In this document: positions 17,380 to 26,796 of the stretch, one piece after another
Position numbering within the stretch: position 1 is the first letter of the stretch
Layout: every line of letters begins with the position of its first letter
Translations under genes and position numbers: made by a program
Assembly: GCA_050258555.1 (NCBI GenBank)
Contig: JBLMZA010000020.1
Span: 1 to 64,000, forward strand
DNA length: 64,000 nt
Direction of reading: 5' to 3'
Origin: CAISDA01 sp050258555
GTDB taxonomy: Bacteria > Bacteroidota > Ignavibacteria > UBA10030 > UBA8401
Notes under the pieces: generated by a model
Database searches by the model: none
What the model was told of the DNA's origin: nothing
What the model saw: only the letters and a program-made list of their open reading frames with translations

Positions 17380-18138
17380 TTATCGGGCGAGCCACCCGCC
17401 GTCGACCACGAGAATGTGTCCGTTGACGTAATCCGATGCATGCGAGGCGAGAAAGACCGCCGCGCCCTGAAGGTCGGACGGAAGCCCCCAGCGTCCCGCC
17501 GGAATGCGGTCCTTGATGGATTTCTCACGGACTTCGTCGGCGCGGATGGCCTGCGTGTTGTTGGTGGCCATGTAGCCCGGCGCGATGGCGTTGATCGTGA
17601 TTCCCTTCGACGCCCATTCGTTCGCCAGCGCTTTGGTGATCTGCGCGACGGCTCCCTTGCTCGCCGAATAGGACGGCACGATGATGCCGCCCTGGAACGC
17701 CAGGAGCGATGCAATGTTGATGATCTTGCCGTATCCGCGCTTGAGCATGTCCTTCGCCACCGCCTGCGACAGGAAGAAGACCGTCTTCGAATTGAGCTGC
17801 ATCACATCGTCCCAGTCCTTTTCCGAAAAATCGATCGCCGGCACGCGCCGGATGATGCCCGCGTTGTTAATCAGGATGTCGATGCGGCCGAATTTTTCGA
17901 TGGTCTTTTCGACGACGAGCGGAATGGATTCCATCTTCATCAGATCGGCTTTGATGCTGATGACCTTGCGTCCGATCTTTTCGATGAGTTCGAGGGTTTC
18001 GGTGGATTCCACATAATCGACCAGCGCGATATCGGCTCCCGCTTCCGCGAGTCCCAAGGCCATGCCCTGTCCGAGGCCGGTGCTTCCGCCGGTGACCAGT
18101 GCGACGCTACCGGATAAATCAAATATTTTCGAGCTCAT
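17380..18138 (-). CDS. kduD: KduD-type short-chain dehydrogenase
   Basis: 252 residues, classical SDR: cofactor loop TGGSTGLGQG (16-25), NNAG (91-94), catalytic S144, Y157 and K161 (YSASKG). Closest recognisable type is 2-deoxy-D-gluconate 3-dehydrogenase / 2-dehydro-3-deoxy-D-gluconate 5-dehydrogenase, reducing 5-keto-4-deoxyuronate-derived DKII to KDG. Placement before eda and kdgK supports this. The isomerase KduI is not in the window. ATG 18138 has a strong GGAAGGA. Confidence 0.87.
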   Translation of the reverse strand: MSSKIFDLSGSVALVTGGSTGLGQGMALGLAEAGADIALVDYVESTETLELIEKIGRKVISIKADLMKMESIPLVVEKTIEKFGRIDILINNAGIIRRVPAIDFSEKDWDDVMQLNSKTVFFLSQAVAKDMLKRGYGKIINIASLLAFQGGIIVPSYSASKGAVAQITKALANEWASKGITINAIAPGYMATNNTQAIRADEVREKSIKDRIPAGRWGLPSDLQGAAVFLASHASDYVNGHILVVDGGWLAR

Positions 18139-18276
18139 GATCAATTCCTTCCTGTTGTCAGTAGTTGGGGTTCCATGGTATTCCGCCACAATATATGAAA
18201 TGAATTTGATAAAACACAGTAAACGGTAACTTCCTGAGGGATTTTCATTCACAGAACCGGCATTCCGCGGACTAAT

Positions 18277-18903
18277 TCACCCGGCGGAGCGGATCAGGCG
18301 CTCGCCGCGGGCAACCAGCGCGGTGCCGTTTGTGAGCTCGACGATCTGCCGTTCGATGTCCGCTTCACGCCCCGCCGGAACATGGAGTGTGAATGTGACC
18401 TGTTCGGCATAGTGGGCGTCGGCAATCACCGTCTGTGCGCGTGCGCAGAGATTCATGAGAGGCGTGACAAAAGGATAGGAGACCGTCGCCGTCACCAGGA
18501 CGACCGGCATGCGCACGAGTTTTTCCGCTTTCTTCAGCACATCGGAAGCGGCGTCGTGATAGGCGCGGCCCAATCCGCCCACGCCGAGCTTCACGCCGCC
18601 GAAGTACCGAGTGACGACGACGAGCAGATCGGACATAGCGCCGGCCTGGATTGCCGAAAAGATCTTCACTCCCGCCGTTCCCGACGGCTCTCCGTCGTCG
18701 GAATATTGGAAGACGGCGCGCTGCTCGCCGATGGCGTAGGCGTAGCAGTGATGCGTGGCGTCGAAATAGTTTTTCCGCACGGACCGCAGATAGTCTTCCG
18801 CTTCATCGCGCGTGTAGACAGGTACCGCCTCGGCGATGAATTTCGATCCCTCGATTTTCAGCAGCGCCTCTTCCCGCTTCTTGATCGTAAAATAATGGTC
18901 CAT
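18277..18903 (-). CDS. yigZ: YigZ/IMPACT family protein
   Basis: 208 residues. N-terminal UPF0029 domain with HHCYAYAIG, the motif DDGEPSGTAG (about 72-81) and VVVTRYFGGVKLGVGGL (about 97-113), then an EF-G-like ferredoxin-fold C-terminal domain. Related proteins modulate translation or Gcn2-type kinases; bacterial function is unclear. It follows the barrel protein gene by 66 bp on the same strand. Confidence 0.93.
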   Translation of the reverse strand: MDHYFTIKKREEALLKIEGSKFIAEAVPVYTRDEAEDYLRSVRKNYFDATHHCYAYAIGEQRAVFQYSDDGEPSGTAGVKIFSAIQAGAMSDLLVVVTRYFGGVKLGVGGLGRAYHDAASDVLKKAEKLVRMPVVLVTATVSYPFVTPLMNLCARAQTVIADAHYAEQVTFTLHVPAGREADIERQIVELTNGTALVARGERLIRSAG

Positions 18904-18969
18904 GCATGCAGGCGGCCATCAGCGCATGCGCGCGTCCGCCGGAATTGTTCGTTCTCTCGGAGTATCTGA

Positions 18970-20010
18970 TTATCGGATCGAGGAAAAATATATGCCCGCC
19001 GTCAGCCTGACGGTGATCGCATCGGATGGATCCGGAACACCGGATGCTTTCATTGAATAATTCGTATACATCACGTTCGGCACGATGTGCACGGTGGGGC
19101 TTGGCATATAATCGATGCCCACGATGGCTTCGATCTGCCGTCTTCCCGCGTTCGATGCATTCTGATCCGGATCGAAGAAATCTCCGCGGTAGACAAACCG
19201 GACCGGCGCCGAGGCCGCAAACCACCCGTAGACCGAGACGGCATACGGCGATTCATCATACGTCGGCCTGAGCGTGTGATGATTGATGCGGTAGACGCCT
19301 TCGAGTCCGATGGAAAATGCCTCGCCTTCGAATCCGGCCAGGGCCTTGAACGTGGCGCGATAGCGTTCATTGCCGAGGTTTTCATAGTCGGCATAGCCTT
19401 CGAGCGTGAGTCCGTCGGCCGGTGCGAGAGTAAGCGCTCCGTAAAAGCGCTTTGTCTTATCGGTCTCGACCAGCGTGCCGTTGCCGTTGCCGACCATCAC
19501 ATGATAGCCGACGACGCCGTAGGGATCGATCTTTCCTTTGACTGAAAGTCCGTTGTCTACCGTGGGGCTGAGGCCGTAATAATCGAGCGGCAGCTTCTGC
19601 AGCATGCGATAGCCCCAGATCCGTTCGGATGTCGTCACGGCCGGCGACGGCGAGAGTCCGAGGTCGATGCGCATCTGAGGAAGCACGTCGCGCAGTTCCA
19701 CATATGCCTGCTTGATGAAGACGGAATATTTGCGGGCGCTGGTCAGATCGGCGTTATTTGCTTCGATTTCCGAATAGGCGCCCACGGTGCGCGTGAATGT
19801 GTGCTCGTAGCCGAGATTGATGCGGCGGATGTCGAATGCGTTCGTTCCTTCGACGGCGGAAACCGGATTCTGAACGTTGTAATAATAATCGATGAAGGCG
19901 AGACCCTTGATTCCCGATGAAACGGGGCCGGATTTCTGCGCCTGTCGTGGTTGTCCGATCGCGGCGGCTGCACAAAGCAGAAGCACGAAAAGAAGACGGA
20001 ACGATGTCAT
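18970..20010 (-). CDS. Outer-membrane beta-barrel protein, porin-like
   Basis: 346 residues. Signal peptide with hydrophobic core LLFVLLLCAAAAIG ending near residue 21, then alternating amphipathic strands with regularly spaced aromatic residues (FIDYYYNVQNPV, GYEHTFTRTVGAYSEIE) and a C-terminal strand ending GIYFSSIR. This suits an outer-membrane porin. Specificity cannot be read. Start ATG 20010 chosen for the signal peptide and AAAGGGGA upstream; a longer frame adds 54 atypical residues. Confidence 0.8.
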   Translation of the reverse strand: MTSFRLLFVLLLCAAAAIGQPRQAQKSGPVSSGIKGLAFIDYYYNVQNPVSAVEGTNAFDIRRINLGYEHTFTRTVGAYSEIEANNADLTSARKYSVFIKQAYVELRDVLPQMRIDLGLSPSPAVTTSERIWGYRMLQKLPLDYYGLSPTVDNGLSVKGKIDPYGVVGYHVMVGNGNGTLVETDKTKRFYGALTLAPADGLTLEGYADYENLGNERYRATFKALAGFEGEAFSIGLEGVYRINHHTLRPTYDESPYAVSVYGWFAASAPVRFVYRGDFFDPDQNASNAGRRQIEAIVGIDYMPSPTVHIVPNVMYTNYSMKASGVPDPSDAITVRLTAGIYFSSIR

Positions 20011-20189
20011 GACAGGAGTCCCCTTTTTTGTGTGAGATGCGGGATGATGTACCGCATCAATGATACCATTATTTGCCCACTGTTGCAAGCATCGGGGAAC
20101 AATCGCAGAAAGGCACGGGTTTTGCTCTTGTAAGTCTGGCAAGAAAGACGTACGTTGCAATGCACTTTTCATAACAAGGACAGACGCGC

Positions 20190-21311
20190 ATGAAAATCGG
20201 AATCACCTGTTATCCCACATACGGCGGAAGCGGAGTCGTTGCAACGGAACTGGGCAAGGCGCTTGCAAAGCGCGGCCACCAGGTCCACTTCATCAGCTAT
20301 GCCATGCCGATGCGTCTGACCGGATTCATGGAAAACATCTTCTTCCATGAGGTTGAAAGCGCCTCCTATCCCCTCTTCGAATTCCCCCTGTACACGATCG
20401 CCCTGGCCAGCAAGATGGTGGAAGTGGCGACGTTCGAGGACCTCGATCTCTTGCATGCGCATTATGCGATCCCCCATGCCACGAGCGCCTACCTGGCCAA
20501 GCAGATGATGGCCGATCACAAGTTCAAGATCATCACGACGCTCCACGGCACCGATATCACGCTTGTGGGACTCGAACCGAGCTTTTTGCCGGTCATGAAG
20601 TTCAGCATCGAGCAGTCGGACGGCGTGACGGCCGTTTCGCGCTACCTTCGTGAAAAGACGATCACCAACTACAATATCGACAAGGAAATCGAAGTCATCA
20701 CGAACTTTATCGATCCGCAGGTGTTCCGCCGGAAAGCGGGCGGATGTGTGAAAAAACGGTTCGCACCGCACGGCGAACGGCTGCTCATGCATGTCTCGAA
20801 TTTCCGCGCCGTCAAGCGCGTGCCGGATGTCGTCCGGATCTTCAACCTGATACAGGAGAAGATTCCTTCGGTGCTGTTGCTGGTCGGCGACGGTCCCGAG
20901 CGCTCGGCCTGCGAGCAATTGTGCCGCGAACTCGGCATACAGGACAAGGTGAAATTCCTGGGCAAGCAGACCGAGCTCATCGATCTGCTCTCGTGCGCAG
21001 ATCTGTTTCTGATGCCGAGCCAGTCGGAAAGCTTCGGACTTTCCGCCCTCGAAGCAATGTCGTGCGAGGTGCCGGTGATCTCAAGCAGCGTGGGCGGACT
21101 TCCGGAACTGGTGGAGCATAACAAGACGGGATACATTGCCGAGATCGGCGATGTGGAGCGGATGGCGAAATACGCGGTTGAGCTGCTCAATAATCCGGTG
21201 AAGCATGCCGCCTTCGCGGCAGCATCGCGCAGGCGCGCCGAGGAACTCTTCAACGAGGACGTCATCGTGACGCAGTACCTCAAATATTACGAAAAGGTCC
21301 TCGGGCAATAA
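20190..21311 (+). CDS. bshA: N-acetyl-alpha-D-glucosaminyl L-malate synthase
   Basis: First step of bacillithiol synthesis: joins UDP-GlcNAc and L-malate. GT4-type retaining glycosyltransferase, 373 residues. BshA-specific N-terminus KIGITCYPTYGGSGVVATELG, FISYAMPMRL (about 34-43), HAHYAIPHA (about 89-97), ITTLHGTDITLVG (about 114-126), and the donor-site acidic region SQSESFGLSALEAM (about 273-286). It implies bacillithiol as the low-molecular-weight thiol. bshB and bshC are not in this window. Confidence 0.94.
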   Translation: MKIGITCYPTYGGSGVVATELGKALAKRGHQVHFISYAMPMRLTGFMENIFFHEVESASYPLFEFPLYTIALASKMVEVATFEDLDLLHAHYAIPHATSAYLAKQMMADHKFKIITTLHGTDITLVGLEPSFLPVMKFSIEQSDGVTAVSRYLREKTITNYNIDKEIEVITNFIDPQVFRRKAGGCVKKRFAPHGERLLMHVSNFRAVKRVPDVVRIFNLIQEKIPSVLLLVGDGPERSACEQLCRELGIQDKVKFLGKQTELIDLLSCADLFLMPSQSESFGLSALEAMSCEVPVISSSVGGLPELVEHNKTGYIAEIGDVERMAKYAVELLNNPVKHAAFAAASRRRAEELFNEDVIVTQYLKYYEKVLGQ

Positions 21312-21346
21312 ATCTCCGACAGATGCGGAACTTCGCGTTGTCACGA

Positions 21347-21372
21347 AGACCCCGAAGGGGTCTCGGATATTA
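21347..21372. terminator. Hairpin between convergent bshA and the PPIase gene
   Basis: AGACCCC (21347-21353) and GGGGTCT (21357-21363) form a perfect stem; on the minus strand it carries a stable UUCG-type loop. It begins right at the PPIase stop codon. No T run is present, so termination strength is uncertain. Confidence 0.55.
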
Positions 21373-22914
21373 GGGCAATTGCAGGTTCTTTCTTTTCCAG
21401 AAATTCACCCACTGCACGTTCGGCTCGGTCAGCGGCACGGCAAACATTCTTCCCCCGAATCCCAGATACCGGTACACAAGGGCGGGGGCGCTGGTCACCT
21501 TCACCGCCGACAGATTCTTTTCGTAAATCGTGATGCCGTACCGATCGGCGAGCGATCCGAGCAGGCGGTCCGAAACGTAGCGCGTCCTTGCCGCGGCCAG
21601 ACTCTGTCGGGCCTTCGATGTATCCTCTGCCATCACCGTGTCCCGAAGCATCCGCCACTTTTCGTTCTCCACGTCGCGCTGAGAGATTCTGATCGTATCC
21701 TCGATCGTGTTCTTATATGTCTGTGCGAGATACCAGTCGCGCCACGGTCCGAGCTGCTTCTGTACGTTGTCCGTGTGCTGCAGTCCGCGCTCGTATCCGA
21801 TTCGTGTGAGCTGCTCCTGATCGATCAGGTCGTGCAGCCGCTCTTCGTATGCTTCGCGCAGACGCGTCAGCGTGGGGCGCTCGACCGCGAGTCCGGCGAT
21901 GCGCATTTTCTCGAGCGTCGTTTCCAGCGTCCATGCCGTATGCGGGAATGTGACGTAGACCTGTCCCGCTTCCGCCGTCTGCTTTGAGAGTATCGTGTGC
22001 ACGATTGCGGGCGTCAGCACAAACTTCGCCGAGTCCGTGCGCCGCTGATCCTCCGGAGTGAGCGCTTCGTACGCCGAGAACATGTTCATGATGACCGCTT
22101 TGCTGGTTTTCGCCTTCACTTCGGCTTTTGCATCCTTCAGCACCGACTCGATAAACTGGAACATCCGCGCCTGCTCCTTGCGCTTGCGCAGTGTCTGTTC
22201 GACCCGTTCGCGCAGCGCCTTCTTTTCCTTTTCTCCTGCGACGAACGTAAGCGTTTTGCCCATGAGCTTCGGTATGTAAAAACCGTCATCGAGCCGCACA
22301 GGCCGTGCTGTCTCGTTGAGCGCGAGCCTGTACACGGCATTTTCCATTCTTTCATCGGCATCGCCCCACCGGGTGATCGCGGAATCGGGCCCTTCGCACT
22401 CCTGCCGTCCCGAGCCGCACGAGACCGATTCCAGCGGCGTGCCCGCCTGTATGAGCGCATAAAGCGAGTCGGCGGTCTTCTGCGTGCGGGCGTAGAGAAA
22501 ATACACCTTCAAGTCCTGCTGGGCATACCGCATCGCCTGCTCGATCTCCTTCGGAGCGATCGACACTTTCGCGCGGACTTCCCGCCGGTAGAGTTCATCG
22601 CGCACAAAGAGACGCTCCACGCCGCGCACGGCATCGATGAGCGACGTATCGCGGTCAAGCCCCTCCTCGCGCGCCTTCTGCGCCAGGAGCTTTTCGGCGA
22701 TGAGCGTGAAGAGAACTTCCGCCTTCTTTTCGTCGGTCTTGACCGCGATATGGCGCTGGAGTCCTGGAGAAAGTTCGTAGCGCGAAAGGAATTCCGCATT
22801 GGTGATGGTCTGACGGCCTACTTTCGCCAGCGGCGCATCGGCAGGCAATTCCTGTTGTGCGCACAAAGGAGCGGCGAAGGCGGCGATGAAGAGCACGAAA
22901 AGAAAATGTTTCAT
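21370..22914 (-). CDS. Periplasmic peptidyl-prolyl isomerase, parvulin/SurA-like
   Basis: 514 residues with a clear signal peptide (MKHFLFVLFIAAFAAPLCAQ). A SurA-like N-terminal chaperone helix set (about 30-115, LAKVGRQTITNAEFLSRYEL) is followed by a parvulin-like domain (about 118-230). The rest is helical with several Lys/Glu-rich stretches and a second diverged repeat. Probably assists folding of outer-membrane or secreted proteins. Its ATG overlaps the stop of the upstream membrane protein gene (ATGA), so the two are translationally coupled. Confidence 0.78.
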   Translation of the reverse strand: MKHFLFVLFIAAFAAPLCAQQELPADAPLAKVGRQTITNAEFLSRYELSPGLQRHIAVKTDEKKAEVLFTLIAEKLLAQKAREEGLDRDTSLIDAVRGVERLFVRDELYRREVRAKVSIAPKEIEQAMRYAQQDLKVYFLYARTQKTADSLYALIQAGTPLESVSCGSGRQECEGPDSAITRWGDADERMENAVYRLALNETARPVRLDDGFYIPKLMGKTLTFVAGEKEKKALRERVEQTLRKRKEQARMFQFIESVLKDAKAEVKAKTSKAVIMNMFSAYEALTPEDQRRTDSAKFVLTPAIVHTILSKQTAEAGQVYVTFPHTAWTLETTLEKMRIAGLAVERPTLTRLREAYEERLHDLIDQEQLTRIGYERGLQHTDNVQKQLGPWRDWYLAQTYKNTIEDTIRISQRDVENEKWRMLRDTVMAEDTSKARQSLAAARTRYVSDRLLGSLADRYGITIYEKNLSAVKVTSAPALVYRYLGFGGRMFAVPLTEPNVQWVNFWKRKNLQLP

Positions 22915-23639
22915 AATCGATAGCCGAGCAGTGAAAAAATGATGTGCACCGCATCAGGCATGCCGAAAAAGAACGCCTGTGCGAGCATCGGAGCAAGAAG
23001 GCTCCTCGTCCTATAATAGACGTATCCGGAGAACAATCCGATCCCGTAACCGGCGGCATATTCCAGAGGATTCGAGATGTAATGCGGAAGGCCGATGCGT
23101 CCGAGTGCGAACATGACCGCCGTAATGAAAATGGCGGAGGGAATCTCGGACTCGCCGATGCGGATCCTCCCTGTCCATACTTTCAGCAGCGCGGTCTGGA
23201 AGAGCCCGAAGAACAGAAGCTGGTCGGCGACCGGCGAGGAAAGCCAGTGGATGACCATGACGAGTCCGCGGTCGGCCGGAGGAAATTCGCTGTAGGCGAT
23301 ACGCAGAAAGCCGCCAGCAAGGCCGATGATGACGAGCACCGCGACGGCCCCGGCATAGAACCTGAGCAGCATGCCGAGCGACATCCGTACGTTCATCGAA
23401 TTGATGCCGCAGCTCCACAGATTGCCGCGCGAGAGCACGGTGAGTCCCGCCAGGGCGAAGAGAAACTGCCAAAGATGCGATTCAAGAATCCCGACGAGCG
23501 CCGGATCGAAGGAAGCGGCGACGAAGGGAATGCGGTGCAGCAGCGTGAATGTTCCCCACGTCCGTACGGCGACATACATGCCGGCGATCGCGGCCAGCAT
23601 GAGCACCTGCTTGAGAGCCTGAAGTATTCTTTCTTTCAT
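22911..23639 (-). CDS. CPBP-like membrane protein with degenerate active site
   Basis: 242 residues, about seven hydrophobic helices. Topology and the C-terminal pattern (IFITAVMFALGRIGLPH ... LLAPMLAQAFFFGMPD) resemble the CPBP intramembrane metalloprotease family. The catalytic EExxxR motif is replaced by VADQLLFFG, and the later His/Asn ligands are altered, so protease activity is unlikely. Coupled by ATGA overlap to the PPIase gene, suggesting a shared envelope role. The family assignment is tentative. Confidence 0.65.
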   Translation of the reverse strand: MKERILQALKQVLMLAAIAGMYVAVRTWGTFTLLHRIPFVAASFDPALVGILESHLWQFLFALAGLTVLSRGNLWSCGINSMNVRMSLGMLLRFYAGAVAVLVIIGLAGGFLRIAYSEFPPADRGLVMVIHWLSSPVADQLLFFGLFQTALLKVWTGRIRIGESEIPSAIFITAVMFALGRIGLPHYISNPLEYAAGYGIGLFSGYVYYRTRSLLAPMLAQAFFFGMPDAVHIIFSLLGYRL

Positions 23640-23684
23640 CGCCTGCCTGAAACTGCGGTCCGGTGGAACACCATGCGCCCGGGA

Positions 23685-25955
23685 TCAGCCGCTGATCCTG
23701 AGGTGCGCAAATTTGAGCATGAGCTGTTTCTTTCCTGCGCCGGCAAACATCACCACCGCTTTTGCATCGTCTCCCCTGCCCGAAAGCTGTATGATCTTTC
23801 CCTTGCCGAAGACTTCGTGCTGGACGATGGCGCCGACGCGCAGCTGGGGTTCTTCCTGCGACTGACTGGCATAATCGATCTCTCCGTCGTCGAATGCCGG
23901 CTCGGGCGGTTTTTTCGTGTCCCGATATTGGGCGGCCTTTTTCCGTTCGTACGGATCGAAACGCTGTGCGGACGATGAAGAACCGCTCGGCGATGTTCTC
24001 CCGGCGGCGTACTGGTAGCCCATGTACTGGCGCGATGCCTTCCGCTCGATGAGCGCCTGGTCGACCTCTTCGACAAATCGCGAGAGCACGGGATATGTCA
24101 CATCGCCGAAGCGGTATCGTATGCGCGCATGCGACAGAAATAACCGGCGCATCGAGCGCGTGACGGCCACATAAAACAGGCGGCGCTCCTCTTCCAGTTC
24201 GTTCGCATCGGGCGTCGTCTGATACAGCGGGAAGAGTCCCTCCTCCATGCCCGTCACAAACACGACGGGAAACTCGAGTCCCTTGGCAGCATGTATGGTC
24301 ATGAGCGTCACGGCGTTCCGCTGGTCGGGAGCCATGTCGATCGCCGAGATGAGCGACACTTCCTCCAGGAATCCTTCGAGCGTGCCGTTCTCGTTTTGCG
24401 CGATATATTCGCTGATGGCCGACAGGGCTTCCTGCACGTTCTCCCATCGGGCCAGAGACTCTGGCGTGCCTTCCTCCTTGTACGCCTTGAGGATGCCGAG
24501 ATCGTCCACCATCGAACGCGCAAGCTCTCCCGGGGAAAGCGACTGCTTGAGCTCGCGATACTTCAGAATGAACGATGTGAAGGAGCGCACGGCATTCTTC
24601 GTGCGCTCGCTGAGCGACGGGATCTCATCGACGCGCTGAAGCGCTTCGATCAGCACGATCGACGCCGAAGCGGCAAACGATTCAAGCTTGTCGATCGTCG
24701 TTTCGCCGATGCCGCGGGTCGGATAGTTGATGACGCGGTGCAGCGACTCTTCGTCGTTCGGATTCACGATCAGCCGAAGATACGCAAGCACATCCTTGAT
24801 TTCCTTGCGCTTGTAGAATTCGACGCCCCCGACGATCGTGTACGTGAGTCCGGCGCGCCGGAGCGCATCTTCGATCGAGCGCGACTGCGCGTTCGTTCTG
24901 TAGAGCACCGCAAAATTCTTGAGATCGAGCTTTTCGCGCGAACACAGGTCCTGAATCTGATGCGCGATCGTGAAGCCCTCGTCCTTGTCGTCTTCCGCTT
25001 CGTTCAGGATGATCGACTCGCCCTGCGAGTTTTCCGTCCACAGCGTTTTCGGGATCTGATGCTTGTTGTTCTTGATCACCGAATCGGCCGCCGCAAGGAT
25101 CGTCTTGGTGGACCGGTAGTTCTGTTCGAGCCGGAAGATCCTGCACTGCGGGTAATCGCGTTCGAAGTCGAGGATGTTTCTGATATCGGCTCCGCGGAAT
25201 GCGTAGATGCTCTGGGCGTCGTCGCCGACCACGCAGATGTTTTTGAAGCGGTCGGCCAACAGTTTGATGAGCACATACTGCGCGTGGTTCGTGTCCTGAT
25301 ACTCGTCCACGAGAAGATACTTGAACCGGTACTGATATTTTTCGAGTACGCGCGGAAAGCGCTGGAAGAGATCGATCGGTTTGATCAGAAGATCATCGAA
25401 GTCCATGGCGTTGCTCTTGAAGAGCTTCACCTGGTACTCCTGATAGACCTTTGCCACATGCTGTTCGAAAAAGTCCTTCGAGATCTGGTCGTACTGCTTC
25501 GGAGAAATCAGCTGGTTTTTTGCGCCGCTGATGCGCGACTGGACGGCGCGCGGGGCGATCTGCTGCTGCGAGATGCCGAGAGACGAGAGCACGTTCTTGA
25601 CGACGTTCAGGCTGTCGTCGGCATCGTAAATCGAAAACGAGCGCTGGTAGCCCAGGGCTTCGCATTCCTGCCTGAGGATGCGGGAGAAGACGGAATGGAA
25701 CGTGCCGGCCCAGATCGAATGGGCGTCGGCTCCCACGAGCGTATGGATGCGCTCCTTCATCTCCTTTGCCGCCTTGTTCGTGAATGTCAGTGCGAGAATT
25801 TCATACGGCTTGACTCCCGTTTCCAGAAGGTGCGCGATGCGGTATGTGAGGACGCGCGTTTTGCCGCTTCCGGCGCCGGCGACGATCATCACGGGACCCG
25901 CGAGCGTTTCGGCCGCGGACCGCTGGACGGGATTTAATGCGTGTAAGACGGACAT
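23685..25955 (-). CDS. pcrA: ATP-dependent DNA helicase, UvrD/PcrA type
   Basis: 756 residues, 3'-5' SF1 helicase for repair and replication-fork processing. Walker A AGAGSGKT (26-33), LTFTNKAAKEM, TFHS (motif Ib), VDEYQDTNHAQY (Walker B), GDDAQSIYAFRGA, LEQNYRS, VTLMTIHAAKGLEFPVVF and VAVTRS are all present. The C-terminal 55 residues (RVGAIVQHEVFGKGKI) form the Tudor-like domain that PcrA uses to bind RNA polymerase. PcrA fits better than UvrD or Rep because of that tail and length. Confidence 0.94.
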   Translation of the reverse strand: MSVLHALNPVQRSAAETLAGPVMIVAGAGSGKTRVLTYRIAHLLETGVKPYEILALTFTNKAAKEMKERIHTLVGADAHSIWAGTFHSVFSRILRQECEALGYQRSFSIYDADDSLNVVKNVLSSLGISQQQIAPRAVQSRISGAKNQLISPKQYDQISKDFFEQHVAKVYQEYQVKLFKSNAMDFDDLLIKPIDLFQRFPRVLEKYQYRFKYLLVDEYQDTNHAQYVLIKLLADRFKNICVVGDDAQSIYAFRGADIRNILDFERDYPQCRIFRLEQNYRSTKTILAAADSVIKNNKHQIPKTLWTENSQGESIILNEAEDDKDEGFTIAHQIQDLCSREKLDLKNFAVLYRTNAQSRSIEDALRRAGLTYTIVGGVEFYKRKEIKDVLAYLRLIVNPNDEESLHRVINYPTRGIGETTIDKLESFAASASIVLIEALQRVDEIPSLSERTKNAVRSFTSFILKYRELKQSLSPGELARSMVDDLGILKAYKEEGTPESLARWENVQEALSAISEYIAQNENGTLEGFLEEVSLISAIDMAPDQRNAVTLMTIHAAKGLEFPVVFVTGMEEGLFPLYQTTPDANELEEERRLFYVAVTRSMRRLFLSHARIRYRFGDVTYPVLSRFVEEVDQALIERKASRQYMGYQYAAGRTSPSGSSSSAQRFDPYERKKAAQYRDTKKPPEPAFDDGEIDYASQSQEEPQLRVGAIVQHEVFGKGKIIQLSGRGDDAKAVVMFAGAGKKQLMLKFAHLRISG

Positions 25956-26122
25956 GGATTCTAAATTAAAAACCGGTCATAAAAAAATGCGGCGGTCTTT
26001 ATTGTCACGCTGACGGATGCCGGCGCGGACAACGAAGAGCGACGCATGCGCGGTGTATGCTGCGAAATGATCACCGTGTCCACTAACATACGAAATTTCA
26101 GGAAGCGAAGCAACGGAGGATG

Positions 26123-26632
26123 TCAGAGCATGATGGCGCCTTCGAGGCGCAGGAGGAATTCTTTGGTTTTGACGCCGGCCGAATACGCGCCGAGCGATCC
26201 GTCCTGCGAGAGCACGCGGTGGCATGGGATGATGATCGGAAGCGGATTGTTCGCGTTCGCCCTGCCGACGGCCTGAAAGCCGCGCGGCACGCCCACGCGC
26301 TTGGCCAGCTGCTTGTATGTGATCGTCGATCCGTAGGGAATGTTGGCAAGCTCCTTCCATACCCGCAGCTCGAAGGCGGTGCCGATATGGTCGATATCGA
26401 CATTGAATATGGCGAGTTTGCCGTTGAAGTAGCGTGTGAGCTGATCGATCACGTCCCGGTTGCGGTGCTTGTTTTCAACCACGTCGTCATCATCGAAATG
26501 GTGAGAGAGCCAGCGGAGAAAATCTTTTTTCGACTCTGTGGGAATACTCATCTTGCATACGCCCTGTTCAGTCGATGCAACGTAGATCGTACCGATTTTC
26601 GAAGTGAATGAGGTACAGTAGATTGTTGCCAT
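26123..26632 (-). CDS. ogt: Methylated-DNA--protein-cysteine methyltransferase
   Basis: Removes alkyl groups from O6-alkylguanine by suicidal transfer to a Cys. 169 residues. Acceptor C137 is in IIIPCHRVLS, preceded by the helix-turn-helix with the Arg finger (VGRANANNP) and followed by LGAYSAGVKTKEFLL. ATG 26632 gives normal length; the longer frame starts with a TTG and is less likely. No Ada-type N-terminal domain. Confidence 0.95.
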   Translation of the reverse strand: MATIYCTSFTSKIGTIYVASTEQGVCKMSIPTESKKDFLRWLSHHFDDDDVVENKHRNRDVIDQLTRYFNGKLAIFNVDIDHIGTAFELRVWKELANIPYGSTITYKQLAKRVGVPRGFQAVGRANANNPLPIIIPCHRVLSQDGSLGAYSAGVKTKEFLLRLEGAIML

Positions 26633-26796
26633 ACGCGGTTGGGGGTTCTCAAGAGTAAGATCGCTCGTCAAAGGTAAAAATATATGAAAGTTCGCTGTAG
26701 GGTGCAACTGCCGGGGCCGAATATTTTTCCGGCGGAAACATCCCGGGCGACCCTTGCGTTTGAATGTTCCCCGGAAATTGAGTATCTTACATCACT

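Noticed and set aside
24291..25937. Plus-strand open frame of 548 codons
   Set aside because: Antisense to the PcrA-type helicase, whose SF1 motifs are all intact.
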